Positions 51,156 through 59,905 of a stretch of 64,000 bases of DNA are shown piece by piece. Under the pieces are notes generated by a model. That model was not told the origin of the DNA and did no database searches. It saw only the letters and a program-made list of their open reading frames with translations. Position numbers and translations under genes: made by a program. How positions within the stretch are numbered: position 1 is the first letter of the stretch; every line of letters begins with the position of its first letter. Where the stretch lies: assembly GCA_024809215.1 (NCBI GenBank), contig JANUBW010000003.1:372001-436000 (forward strand). The letters run 5' to 3'. This DNA is from Niastella sp. OAS944. GTDB lineage: Bacteria; Bacteroidota; Bacteroidia; Chitinophagales; Chitinophagaceae.

Positions 51156-51279
51156 AGCAAATAATGCCCTGGAATTTTATTTAGCGCTTCAATGGCCGGC
51201 AGTGATGTCGGCTTTTCATGATCTATATCATGATTTTTCATGATGCTTTTGCATTAAATTCAGATGGAAAATATATTAT

Positions 51280-52227
51280 ATGCCATCCAAAAAAATCATC
51301 ACCATATTCGGCGCCACTGGCGCCCAGGGCGGTGGGCTTGCCCACGCTATTCTGCAAGATAAAAACAGCGAGTTCGCTGTTAGAGCTGTTACCCGCGATG
51401 TTAATTCCGACAAAGCAAAAGAGCTGGCACAACTCGGAGCGGAGGTTGTTGCTGCGGATATTGATGATCGGCAGTCTGTCGAAAATGCACTTCGTGGTGC
51501 TTATGGCGCTTTTTTCGTTACCTTTTTCTGGGCCCACTTCTCCCCTGAAAAAGAAAAAGCAGAAGCAGCCATATTTGTAGAGGCCGCAAAAAAAACCGAT
51601 CTAAAACATGCCATCTGGTCTACATTGGAAGATGTGCGTGAATACATTCCCCTTAACGATCAGCGAATGCCAACCCTGCATGGAGAGTATAAGGTTCCTC
51701 ACTTTGATGGCAAAGGAGAATCGGATAAATTGTTTATAGAAGCTGGCATACCTACAACATTTTTACTGGCGTCTTTTTACTGGGATAATTTTATCTACTT
51801 TGGCGCCGGACCCAAACGTGGCGAAGATGGTAAGTTAGCACTTACCCTCCCAATAGGAAATGCGAAGATGGCTGGCATTGCAGCAGAAGACATTGGCAAA
51901 TGTGCATATGGCATTTTTAAAAAAGGAACCGAAATGGTGGGTAAAAGAGTTGGTATTGCCGGTGAACATTTAACGGGAAATGAAATGGCCGATGGATTGA
52001 GCAAAGTATTGGGTGAACAGGTAGTTTACAATAAAGTTTCTGCGGATGTATATAGAAGTTTTGGCTTCCCCGGCGCCGATGACCTTGGAAATATGTTCCA
52101 GTTTTATGATGAGTTTGAAAAGGAATTAAATAAAACAAGGGATGTAAATATGTCTAAACAACTTAACCCCGACCTGTTGAGCTATGAACAATGGCTTACA
52201 AAATATGGAAGTAAAATTCCTGTTTAA
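51280..52227 (+). CDS. NmrA/HSCARG-type NAD(P)-binding protein
   Basis: 315 residues. A Rossmann fold with the extended glycine motif IFGATGAQGGGLAHAIL at the N-terminus, then VRAVTRDVNSDKAKELAQLG, AEVVAADIDDRQSVENALRG and AYGAFFVTFFWA. The protein keeps the atypical SDR layout of NmrA-like proteins, which sense NADP(H) state or act on quinones. The catalytic Tyr-x3-Lys of classical SDRs is not evident. It stands alone; a CATGATnTATATCATG inverted repeat (about 51216-51233) lies upstream and may be an operator. ATG start at 51280. Confidence 0.9.
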   Translation: MPSKKIITIFGATGAQGGGLAHAILQDKNSEFAVRAVTRDVNSDKAKELAQLGAEVVAADIDDRQSVENALRGAYGAFFVTFFWAHFSPEKEKAEAAIFVEAAKKTDLKHAIWSTLEDVREYIPLNDQRMPTLHGEYKVPHFDGKGESDKLFIEAGIPTTFLLASFYWDNFIYFGAGPKRGEDGKLALTLPIGNAKMAGIAAEDIGKCAYGIFKKGTEMVGKRVGIAGEHLTGNEMADGLSKVLGEQVVYNKVSADVYRSFGFPGADDLGNMFQFYDEFEKELNKTRDVNMSKQLNPDLLSYEQWLTKYGSKIPV

Positions 52228-52251
52228 GCTTACAATTTTTACATACAGTTT

Positions 52252-52277
52252 ACAAAGCCTCCTTCGGGTGGCTTTGT
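52252..52277 (+). terminator. Terminator of the NmrA-type gene
   Basis: ACAAAGCC(T)CC-TTCG-GG(T)GGCTTTGT with one mismatch and a UUCG loop, 24 bp past the stop. It closely resembles the hairpin behind tRNA-Asn at 26422. Confidence 0.75.
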
Positions 52278-52319
52278 GTTTTATAGCGATTCATTCATCA
52301 TCATCTGTAAAATCTTTTC

Positions 52320-53036
52320 CTAGCCACCACCCTCAGCCTCATTTAACTGCCGCTCCAATTCATTAGCTAATTGTACCGACGTGCTATCGGCCCGCATTCT
52401 CAACTCGTTGATGATTTGGATTGTTGTGTTTTTATTTCGTAAAACAATATCTCTTTCCATCAATTCCGTTTTTGTAATGCAATTCCTAAACACTTCCTGC
52501 AACCAGTCATTTACCATACAATCTACTACCAGATGTATTCTGTTATTGCTTCCATTATTTGCAAGCCGGTGAGGCAGATTGGCATTTATATACCAGCACT
52601 CGCCTTCCTGCATTGGTAAACGCTCGTTATCGAGATAAAATTCAACAAACGGATTTGTAACTATGGGAAAATGCAAGCGGGCCTCGCCTTTCTCAAAATA
52701 TAATTCCTTATCGGTATGTTCTTTTATCACTGCCCCCGCATGCAGGTTCAGGAAACGGGCCGATAATTTTTCGCATTGCAAACTATCTAACAGCAAACGA
52801 ACCGATGGGCATTGCTTCAGCAGTAGCGTATTGGCATAGGGTTCATTATTCAACGCTTCAGCCAACGTATTTAAACCACCGCCAGGTGAGCGGAGCGATA
52901 AAACATCCCATCCGCCCTCATAATCCCACTTGTTTAAATGCGGCTGCCAAAGTTCTGCCTGAAGTATTGTAACTTCTTTTTGAATACTTTTGATGTCAAC
53001 AGGTATATTCAATATTGCAGACTTGATTATGCTCAT
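52320..53036 (-). CDS. Aspartyl/asparaginyl beta-hydroxylase-like 2-oxoglutarate oxygenase
   Basis: 238 residues, cytoplasmic. The double-stranded beta-helix core carries the iron triad: His107 and Asp109 in VIKEHTDKELYF and His156 in NLPHRLANNG, with Arg of RIHLVVDC for 2-oxoglutarate. The family (PF05118) hydroxylates Asp/Asn or other residues of proteins, peptides or small molecules using Fe(II) and 2-oxoglutarate. A C-terminal helical tail (about 195-238) is present. It is divergent (47-bp gap) from the APS-kinase-like gene, which suggests shared control. ATG start at 53036. Confidence 0.88.
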   Translation of the reverse strand: MSIIKSAILNIPVDIKSIQKEVTILQAELWQPHLNKWDYEGGWDVLSLRSPGGGLNTLAEALNNEPYANTLLLKQCPSVRLLLDSLQCEKLSARFLNLHAGAVIKEHTDKELYFEKGEARLHFPIVTNPFVEFYLDNERLPMQEGECWYINANLPHRLANNGSNNRIHLVVDCMVNDWLQEVFRNCITKTELMERDIVLRNKNTTIQIINELRMRADSTSVQLANELERQLNEAEGGG

Positions 53037-53083
53037 GTTGATAAAACTACAAAGATTTCCTGAATCCTTTTAATGACCATACC

Positions 53084-53632
53084 ATGATAATTCAACTAAC
53101 CGGGCTCTCCGGCGCAGGGAAAAGCACGTTGGCCGAAGGTGTAAAAACACTGCTTGAACAGCAATCATTAAAAGTAGTGATCATTGACGGCGATGTATAC
53201 CGGAAAACACTTTGCAAAGACCTGGGCTTTTCAAAGGAAGACAGAATGGAGAATATCAGAAGGCTTGGTAAAGCAGCCTGGTCGCTTAAAACGAAGGCCG
53301 ACATTGTTATGATCGCCGCTATCAATCCTTTTGAAGAGATCAGAAATGAGTTGACAAAAAACTACGACGCAAAAACGGTATGGATAAAATGCGAGATGCA
53401 TGTTCTTATAAATAGAGATACAAAAGGTTTGTATAAGCGTGCATTATTACATGATGACCACCCCGATAAGCTTTTTAACCTTACAGGTGTAAATGACACA
53501 TACGAAGCTCCGCTTTCGCCCCACCTGGTCATCGATACAAGCTCCGAACCTGCTGCACAGTCGGTTCAAAAATTGTACGACTTCCTTATTTTATCAAGGA
53601 CCTCATATTTATCATATGCCGACCGGCAATAA
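53084..53632 (+). CDS. Adenylyl-sulfate (APS) kinase-like protein
   Basis: 182 residues. P-loop GLSGAGKST at residues 7-15; DGDVYRKTLCKDLGFSKEDR then MENIRRLGKAAWSLKTKADI fit the APS-binding part of CysC; the later LYKRALLHDDHPDKLFNLTG, VNDTYEAPLSPHLVIDT keeps the typical Y-E-x-P. APS kinase makes PAPS, the sulfate donor for sulfotransferases, so the sulfotransferase gene that overlaps its 3' end by 67 bp on the other strand is a natural partner. No ATP sulfurylase gene is in the window. ATG start at 53084. Confidence 0.87.
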   Translation: MIIQLTGLSGAGKSTLAEGVKTLLEQQSLKVVIIDGDVYRKTLCKDLGFSKEDRMENIRRLGKAAWSLKTKADIVMIAAINPFEEIRNELTKNYDAKTVWIKCEMHVLINRDTKGLYKRALLHDDHPDKLFNLTGVNDTYEAPLSPHLVIDTSSEPAAQSVQKLYDFLILSRTSYLSYADRQ

Positions 53633-54504
53633 TCAGGTACAGGATCCTGAATGGCCTCTTCTGAAAAAACCTGTTCAGGATACTTGGCGTGATACATGGC
53701 GCGACTTCTTATCTTTTCCATTGCTTCCTCGCTAACAGGCGTGTTTGTTATCTGCGCTATCTTTTCTACCACGGCAACAGGGCCTTCGTTATAATTGATA
53801 GGAGTAGCAAGAGTATCTTTTTCCAACACCTGCAAAAAAGCCTGAAAATATTTATCAAGCACTTCGCCCAGATATACATCCTGGTTCATTACCCGCACAT
53901 CCTTTTCGAAACCAAACAGTGCAGGTTCAATTACACCGGGGATGGCATGCATTCCTCTTCGTTTTTGTTGCGACCTCACCACTTCATCGGGCCGGCGATA
54001 CAGCAAAATGAAAGGCGTTTGCGGGTATAGCTCCCGTATTTGTTTATAAAAGAAAATATGCCAGCTATCGGTTTTAATAAACAGGCGTTTTCTATAATTT
54101 TTTACCGGTGAATAAAAAGCAAGGGCATCTTTTAGCACCTGATAAGGAATATTATTTCCTGCCCGAAGTATGGAATCGAAAAAAGGAACTTCTGAGAGCA
54201 CAATATTGGTGCGGTCCTGAGCCAGCAGCTGCGAAGCCAGTGTTGACCCACATCTTGACACATGGAAAATAAACGCCGAAGGCTGCACCCGCTCAATTCC
54301 TTCTGACCATTGCGGCAACACTTCTATACCACTCACGCTTCTGAAGCTGTGAAAATTAGCACTCCGGCACCTTGAGATCGTTTCATCAAAAAACGGTTCG
54401 GTAAACTCTTTATCGTTTGTGTACAACCATTCACAATGCGGCTGCTCATCAACGAACGAAAGTTTATAAGGTATCCAGTTCTCCAGCTCCTGCAATATAT
54501 TCAT
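53566..54504 (-). CDS. Sulfotransferase-family protein
   Basis: 312 residues, cytoplasmic. The PAPS 5'-phosphosulfate loop is FIFHVSRCGSTLASQLLAQD; the 3'-phosphate region is FILLYRRPDEVVRSQQKRRG. The N-terminal 85 residues form an extra domain (LQELENWIPYKLSFVDEQPH) seen in aspartyl/asparaginyl-hydroxylase-linked sulfotransferases as far as I recall. It would move sulfate from PAPS to an unknown acceptor. Its last 67 bp are antisense to the APS-kinase-like gene. It lies 36 bp after the membrane-protein gene at 54541 on the same strand. Confidence 0.85.
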   Translation of the reverse strand: MNILQELENWIPYKLSFVDEQPHCEWLYTNDKEFTEPFFDETISRCRSANFHSFRSVSGIEVLPQWSEGIERVQPSAFIFHVSRCGSTLASQLLAQDRTNIVLSEVPFFDSILRAGNNIPYQVLKDALAFYSPVKNYRKRLFIKTDSWHIFFYKQIRELYPQTPFILLYRRPDEVVRSQQKRRGMHAIPGVIEPALFGFEKDVRVMNQDVYLGEVLDKYFQAFLQVLEKDTLATPINYNEGPVAVVEKIAQITNTPVSEEAMEKIRSRAMYHAKYPEQVFSEEAIQDPVPDYCRSAYDKYEVLDKIRKSYNF

Positions 54505-54540
54505 GTAAGCGTTTATGTTGTAATATAATGAAAAACGGCC

Positions 54541-55803
54541 TCACTCCATTTCATACACCTTGTTTCCCGCCTTAAATCTTGTTTCCTTTACGGCAGCAGC
54601 TCCATTAAACCTGTATTGCACACCTACAATACCCGTTGGCTTATTAGGGAACAAAAAGGAATACGCTTTTTTATTGTTTACATAAATGGTCGCCGCCTTA
54701 TTCACCACTTCCACCCGTAACGATGTCCATTGTGTAAGATCACATCCAAAGCCGCTAAGGTCAGCTGTTTTGCTTTCTGCTGCTGCTCCGCAAAAATAAA
54801 GCGACAGATCACCTACACAAGGTTTGGCAGCCAAAGGGATCATAATTATATCATTCTTACACTGAATAAGCACCTGTGCCTTATGGCAGGCGTTTGAGCC
54901 ATCGTCAAAATCATTCTTCAGCATCGTTTCAAACGTGAAGTTATCGTTCATAAGGTCGCCCATTTCGCGCTGATAGAAAATCCGAAGCCGCTGTGCAGGC
55001 GATTTGCGATGCGGAGCCAGCATTGCCTCGGTCACTTCAACAATGCCATTTTGCAGGTATTGTTCTTTTTTTAAGTAAACAGGTACCGGCTCATCTTCCA
55101 GTAAACATAGCCAGCCACCAGACGTGATCCACAGATCGTGCGTTTTCACAACCTGCCCATCGGCAATCAGTTTGGTCTTAAAAAAACCGGGATAATAATA
55201 TATAGCTGAATGTTCATGCTTATCGCCCGGCACAAGTTGTTTGCGGGTAATGTCCCAGGTTTGTACAATAAAAAGTGAATCGGGTTTTATTCCGCGCGGC
55301 ACGGCATAATGGAATATAACAGAATTGGGCACCCCTTCGGTGATCACTTTGTTGGCGCTGAAATCAAACTGGCCCTCATCATAATGCGGTTGTTTTTGGC
55401 GGGCCGAAAGAAACAATAAATACACACCCACTATTAGCAGCACGCTGCCGGCAAACCCCACCAGCCAAAACCTGGTTTTCTTTCCGGATGGTTCCGGTAC
55501 CATTGTAACAACCGGTTCGCCAGGCTGGTCTTCTTTTTGTTTAAACTGAAGCCAATCAACATACCCGGCAAATTGCGCCAGCGTGTTAAGCGTAGTAAGG
55601 GTGGGCGCACTGTCGTACTTCAACCTGCCCCAAATACGCTTAAGGGTTGTTACACTTAGCCGGATTTGGGTACGGTCAAAGATCGCTTCCGACAGTTTTT
55701 CAAAGTCGTAGGTTGTCCACTGATCGCTGGCACCCCGTTCAAACAGCAGCACTATCTTATCAAGTATGCGGGCCAGGTAGTATTGTTCGCTATTGTTATC
55801 CAT
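54541..55803 (-). CDS. Membrane protein with cytoplasmic HTH-like head and outer lectin-like domain
   Basis: 420 residues. The N-terminal 95 residues are cytoplasmic and HTH-like, with LSEAIFDRTQIRLSVTTLKR and IWGRLKYDSAPTLTTLNTLA. One membrane helix lies at about 115-135 (FWLVGFAGSVLLIVGVYLLF). The outer part starts with FSANKVITEGVPNSVIFHYA (Ig/PKD-like) and ends with a concanavalin-like part (about 300-420, WTSLRVEVVNKAATIYVNNK). This is a one-component sensor layout: extracytoplasmic binding coupled to a possible DNA-binding head. It is divergent (122-bp gap) from another lectin-fold gene at 55926. Confidence 0.75.
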   Translation of the reverse strand: MDNNSEQYYLARILDKIVLLFERGASDQWTTYDFEKLSEAIFDRTQIRLSVTTLKRIWGRLKYDSAPTLTTLNTLAQFAGYVDWLQFKQKEDQPGEPVVTMVPEPSGKKTRFWLVGFAGSVLLIVGVYLLFLSARQKQPHYDEGQFDFSANKVITEGVPNSVIFHYAVPRGIKPDSLFIVQTWDITRKQLVPGDKHEHSAIYYYPGFFKTKLIADGQVVKTHDLWITSGGWLCLLEDEPVPVYLKKEQYLQNGIVEVTEAMLAPHRKSPAQRLRIFYQREMGDLMNDNFTFETMLKNDFDDGSNACHKAQVLIQCKNDIIMIPLAAKPCVGDLSLYFCGAAAESKTADLSGFGCDLTQWTSLRVEVVNKAATIYVNNKKAYSFLFPNKPTGIVGVQYRFNGAAAVKETRFKAGNKVYEME

Positions 55804-55925
55804 TATTTACTGATGAATGTGATTGGCACTTGTTTGCACCGGTTTGGCGCACACTTGCACAGGGGGCCGCCGGCCTTTGCATGTACCTTGTTTGCGCTAA
55901 TACCTAAAGTTAAAAACAGATATTT

Positions 55926-57107
55926 ATGAATTGCACATTCAAAAAAATCATCATTTTTCTCATTATCGTGCCTTCTGTTGCCATTACTGCTGTTGCTCAA
56001 AAACAGCCAAAGAAAGCCAGCCAGGAAATAAGCATACCCATGGATGCTGCGCATTGGAAACATGACACCACCGGCGTTGAATTTACCATGGAAAAGAATG
56101 TAAAAGCCATACGTATAAAAAATGCATCGCCACTGGTGCTAAAAGATATACAATTCGCAAACGGCACCATTGAATATGATGTAGCATTGGGCCAGGGATT
56201 TCCCGGCATTAATTTCCATTTGTCTGATGACGGAAAAAATGGCGAGCATTTTTACCTGCGTTATTTTGGAAGCACCTCGCCAGAAAGCCGTACTACGCTT
56301 CAATACTCAGCCCTTATAGATGGCATGAGCATTTGGGACCTCACCGACGAATACCAGGCCGGCGCCAAACTGAACATACCAACATGGAACCATGTGAAAC
56401 TGGTTTTATCGGGCAAACAAATGAAAGCATATGTAAACGATATGAGCCGGCCGGCCCTGGTGGTGCCTAAACTGGAAGGGGGGAGAGAAAATGGCGGTAT
56501 TTCATTTTCAGGTGGTGAAGTGGCAATTGCCAACGTTGTACTAAAACCTGATGTTGTCGAAAATCTTGACCCTGCCCCCGGTTATATTTCCTCATATAAC
56601 GATACCCGGTACCTGCGTAACTGGCAGGTAAGCAAAGGCATTGGGTTTGAATTTGGCAAAGAAATTATACCACCCATTATGCGCGTTGCCACTCTTGGTT
56701 TTCCAGATAGTACTACTGAATGGACCAACATAACAGCCGAAGACCGTGGCATAGTAAATTTGACAAGGCTGTTTGGGGCAACCGATTTCAAAAACCGCAG
56801 GCTGGCCTGGTTAAAAACAACAATTGAAAGCGACAAAGTGCAGGAGCGTATGTTGAATTTGGGCTTTAGCGATGAGGTTTGTTTATTTATAAACGGGCAG
56901 TTCCTTTATTCTGATAAAAATCATTTTGGAACACCAGGGCAGAAATTCCCACGCGGAAGATGTACTATAGAAAATGCTGCCATAAAGTTGCCATTGCAAA
57001 AGGGAAAGAACGAGATCCTTATTGGCCTTACCAACTATTTTTATGGCTGGGGCATTATTGCCCGGCTAGATGATACAGACGGCATTCACCTGCCAGTTAT
57101 TAAATAA
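55926..57107 (+). CDS. Secreted concanavalin-fold protein (DUF1080-like)
   Basis: 393 residues with a signal peptide (about 1-24, ending TAVAQ). Residues about 40-215 form a lamin-G/DUF1080-like sandwich: IQFANGTIEYDVALGQGFPG, WNHVKLVLSGKQMKAYVNDM. The second half (about 230-390) looks like a galactose-binding or jelly-roll domain with WLKTTIESDKVQERMLNLGF and GLTNYFYGWGIIARL. It may bind or cut a glycan, but no catalytic residues can be named. It is divergent from the membrane sensor-like gene. ATG start at 55926. Confidence 0.75.
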   Translation: MNCTFKKIIIFLIIVPSVAITAVAQKQPKKASQEISIPMDAAHWKHDTTGVEFTMEKNVKAIRIKNASPLVLKDIQFANGTIEYDVALGQGFPGINFHLSDDGKNGEHFYLRYFGSTSPESRTTLQYSALIDGMSIWDLTDEYQAGAKLNIPTWNHVKLVLSGKQMKAYVNDMSRPALVVPKLEGGRENGGISFSGGEVAIANVVLKPDVVENLDPAPGYISSYNDTRYLRNWQVSKGIGFEFGKEIIPPIMRVATLGFPDSTTEWTNITAEDRGIVNLTRLFGATDFKNRRLAWLKTTIESDKVQERMLNLGFSDEVCLFINGQFLYSDKNHFGTPGQKFPRGRCTIENAAIKLPLQKGKNEILIGLTNYFYGWGIIARLDDTDGIHLPVIK

Positions 57108-57122
57108 TACTACACTGTTAAA

Positions 57123-57149
57123 AGGGAAACTCCAATGAGAAGTTTCCCT
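57123..57149 (+). terminator. Hairpin after the concanavalin-fold gene
   Basis: AGGGAAACT/AGTTTCCCT, a perfect 9-bp stem with a 9-nt loop, 15 bp past the stop. The T tract after it is poor (CTACTTTTG), so end formation may be weak. Confidence 0.55.
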
Positions 57150-57150
57150 C

Positions 57151-57158
57151 TACTTTTG
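57151..57158 (+). promoter_or_regulatory. -7 box of the serine hydrolase gene
   Basis: TACTTTTG fits TAnnTTTG and is 12 bp before the ATG at 57171, implying a nearly leaderless mRNA. Confidence 0.4.
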
Positions 57159-57170
57159 TAATTTCCCTTT

Positions 57171-58511
57171 ATGTATACGACCGTTTTTACCAAAGCACTT
57201 TCGCTGCTCCTGTTTCTTTTTGTATCCTTTCTTTCTGCATCCTATTCCCAATCGCCCGATGTAAAAAAGCTCGACAGCCTGTTCGATGTGTTGCAAACCC
57301 GTCATCTTGCAACCGGCAGTGTAGCTGTTTCCATTAACGGTAAACCAGTATATCAAAAAGCAATTGGCTTTATTACACTTGGCAGTAATAGAAAAGCAGT
57401 GCCGGATATCAATACTAAATACAGGATTGGCTCCGTATCAAAAATGTTTACGGCTGTGATGATCCTTCAGCTCATGGAGGAAGGGAAACTAAGCCTTGAC
57501 CAAAGCCTGTCAACATTCTATCCGCAATTGCCTAATGCCGGCAAGATCACAATAAAAGATATGTTATATCACCGGAGCGGCCTGCACAACTATACTGTTG
57601 ACACCAATTTCCCCGACTGGATGGATAAACCCAAAACTCAGGAAGAGTTACTTAAAATAATTGCTGATAAAGGCGCCGACTTTGAACCCGGGGCGAAAGC
57701 AGATTATTGCAATTCAAACTTTCTATTGCTAAGCTATATTATAGAAAAAATTGCGAAAGGATCCTACGCAGCAATTCTCGAAAAGAAAATAATTTCCCGA
57801 ATAGGTTTAACCCATACTTATTTCGGAAAGCCGATTGATTATAACAGGAATGAAAGCAGTTCGTACAAATATTCCAACGGCGCCTGGACCACGGAAAAAG
57901 AAACCAATGTAAATATACATAGCGGCGCAGGAGCAATTGTATCAACACCTGGCGACCTAACTGTGTTTATTCATGCGCTATTTAACGGCAGGCTTATAAA
58001 CAAAACAAGCCTTACCAACATGACAACTATGATCGATGGCTATGGCATGGGCATATTCCCTTATGATTTTGACGCAACTAAAGGGTATGGGCACAACGGA
58101 AGAATTGAAGAGTTTTATTCGGCAGTGCGGTATTATCCTGAAAGCAAAATGGCCGTATGTTATATCACTAATGGTATTTTATATCCAAGAGTTGATATAC
58201 TGGATGGGGTACTAAAAATTTGCTTTAATAAGCAATATACAATCCCATTCTCATCTGCGCATACTTTGCAAAATACAAACGCTGATAAATACACCGGCAC
58301 TTATTCAGGCAACCTTCCTTTTAAAGTAACCTGTAAAAAAGAAAACAACAAGCTGACTATTGAAGCTGCAGGGAGATCAATGAACATAGAACCGATAAAT
58401 GCCAACTACTTTATGAATGTTCCAAACGGGTCCTTCTTCGAGTTCAATACCAACAAAGGAGAATTGCAAATAAAAGAAACGGACAATATATATATTTTAC
58501 GAAAGGAATAA
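57171..58511 (+). CDS. Serine hydrolase of the beta-lactamase / PBP-like family
   Basis: 446 residues with a signal peptide (about 1-26). Catalytic motifs: S-x-x-K at Ser88-Lys91 (IGSVSKMF), Y-x-N at Tyr179-Asn181 (ADYCNSN), and the third motif as GHNGR (about residue 308). The C-terminal 90 residues form a small beta domain (YTGTYSGNLPFKVTCKKENN), as is usual for this exported family. These enzymes act as D,D-peptidases or esterases; resistance to beta-lactams should not be assumed. ATG start at 57171. The relic at 50608 is a broken relative. Confidence 0.9.
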   Translation: MYTTVFTKALSLLLFLFVSFLSASYSQSPDVKKLDSLFDVLQTRHLATGSVAVSINGKPVYQKAIGFITLGSNRKAVPDINTKYRIGSVSKMFTAVMILQLMEEGKLSLDQSLSTFYPQLPNAGKITIKDMLYHRSGLHNYTVDTNFPDWMDKPKTQEELLKIIADKGADFEPGAKADYCNSNFLLLSYIIEKIAKGSYAAILEKKIISRIGLTHTYFGKPIDYNRNESSSYKYSNGAWTTEKETNVNIHSGAGAIVSTPGDLTVFIHALFNGRLINKTSLTNMTTMIDGYGMGIFPYDFDATKGYGHNGRIEEFYSAVRYYPESKMAVCYITNGILYPRVDILDGVLKICFNKQYTIPFSSAHTLQNTNADKYTGTYSGNLPFKVTCKKENNKLTIEAAGRSMNIEPINANYFMNVPNGSFFEFNTNKGELQIKETDNIYILRKE

Positions 58512-58591
58512 GCATCAAAAAAGGCCCGCTAATGCAGACCTGATTTGTTCTTTGTGAAGATTATCGTGTAACTATTCCTAATCAATAAAAC

Positions 58592-58861
58592 TCATTTATA
58601 CTTTTTGTCGGGGTCTAATTCATTATAGATAAGGTTTATTATTTGAATACTCTCAATTTCAATCAACGATGCAATTTCAATGGCTTCTTCAAACTTTATC
58701 TTTTCCGGACTACTAATAAGTTTTGAGAATGTTTGGTGATGCTTTTTCAGATCGCGGGCTACAATAGTTTTTGGTAATGTGTCCCAGATCTCTGAAAAGC
58801 TTTTTATATATCCCCCTGTAATAAGATTTCTAACCGTAGTATAGCGTTTATCCTTCGCCAT
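58592..58861 (-). CDS. Small helical DNA-binding-like protein
   Basis: 89 residues from ATG 58861; an ATG ten codons earlier is also possible but gives a hydrophobic prefix. Sequence: AKDKRYTTVRNLITGGYIKS, FSEIWDTLPKTIVARDLKKH, HQTFSKLISSPEKIKFEEAI, EIASLIEIESIQIINLIYNE. The last half fits an XRE-like or Cro-like helix set (FSKLISSPEKIKFEEAIEIA). It stands alone between two plus-strand genes. The target is unknown. Confidence 0.65.
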   Translation of the reverse strand: MAKDKRYTTVRNLITGGYIKSFSEIWDTLPKTIVARDLKKHHQTFSKLISSPEKIKFEEAIEIASLIEIESIQIINLIYNELDPDKKYK

Positions 58862-59047
58862 ATGCAAATAAAAAGTCAAATGGCTATACATATCCTAATT
58901 ATGGCATTATATGACATCAGAAAGTACGATTACTGACATCACATTGTTCATTTTTTCATATAGCCGCTATAATATGTACTTTATTTGTGGTGATCTGTCT
59001 TTTGCCATAGTTTTCCCAAAAACACCAATCTTTGCAAAAAAATCATC

Positions 59048-59887
59048 ATGAAAGCATTTTTAGGCATGGGGTTATTAGGTTCGAACTTTGTTCGGGCCAT
59101 GCTCAAACGTGGAGAAACAGTACAGGTTTGGAACCGCACTTTTTCAAAGGCGCAGGAGCTTGAAAAAGCAGGCGCCAAAGCATTTGCACAAGCACAGGAC
59201 GCTGTAAAAGGGGCTACGGAAATTCACCTTACCTTAAAAGACGATGCCTCTGTTGATGAAGTACTTAAAGTTGCCGAGGCGGGCTTTGCTCCTGGCGCTA
59301 TTATCATAGACCATACAACCACTTCAAAAGAAGGCGCCATAAAAAGAACGGAGGCCTGGAAAGCAAAAGGATTTACCTATCAACATGCACCAGTGTTCAT
59401 GGGCCCCATAAATGCACTGGAGAGTACAGGTTTTATCCTGTTATCGGGCGATGAGGCCATCATTAATTCTCTTACGCCCGGGCTGGCTAAAATGACCGGC
59501 AAACTGCTTCACTTTGGTGCCGAAGTAGGTAAAGCGGCTTCCATGAAGCTGGCGGGCAATGCTTTTTTGGTTTGCCTTACCGCAGGGTTAAAGGACACGC
59601 TCACTTTATCAAAATCACTTGGGGTTTCGGTAGAAGATCTGCTTACGTTATTTAACTCATGGAACCCGGGCACACTTGTAACAACCCGTTTGCAACGTAT
59701 GACGGGCGCCGACCATTCGCAACCATCCTGGGAATTGAACATGGCCCGTAAAGACACGCAGTTATTTATTGATGCAGCCCAACAAAGCGGCCACCAATTA
59801 TTGCTGATGCCGGCCATTGCCGCTTTAATGGATGAGTATATTAATAAAGGATTGGGCAACCACGACTGGACAGTGATTGGAAAATAA
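59048..59887 (+). CDS. NAD(P)-dependent oxidoreductase, 6PGDH / hydroxyisobutyrate-dehydrogenase-like
   Basis: 279 residues. The Rossmann motif MKAFLGMGLLGSNFVRAMLK is at the very start, then WNRTFSKAQELEKAGAKAF (Arg for NADP 2'-phosphate). The substrate motif IIIDHTTTSKEGA and the helix with GKAASMKLAGNAFLVCLTAG (catalytic Lys) follow. The C-terminal domain is all-helical. It would oxidise a beta-hydroxyacid or act as an imine reductase-like enzyme; the usual DxxGxGxMG form is shortened to GMGLLG. It lies 18 bp before the terpene-synthase-like gene, so they may be cotranscribed. Confidence 0.9.
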   Translation: MKAFLGMGLLGSNFVRAMLKRGETVQVWNRTFSKAQELEKAGAKAFAQAQDAVKGATEIHLTLKDDASVDEVLKVAEAGFAPGAIIIDHTTTSKEGAIKRTEAWKAKGFTYQHAPVFMGPINALESTGFILLSGDEAIINSLTPGLAKMTGKLLHFGAEVGKAASMKLAGNAFLVCLTAGLKDTLTLSKSLGVSVEDLLTLFNSWNPGTLVTTRLQRMTGADHSQPSWELNMARKDTQLFIDAAQQSGHQLLLMPAIAALMDEYINKGLGNHDWTVIGK

Positions 59888-59905
59888 AAGATTAATTTGC
59901 CGGCC

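Noticed and set aside
57171-58511. Antibiotic-resistance beta-lactamase
   Set aside because: The motifs fit the broad exported serine-hydrolase family; length and C-terminal domain do not point to a drug-hydrolysing class C enzyme.
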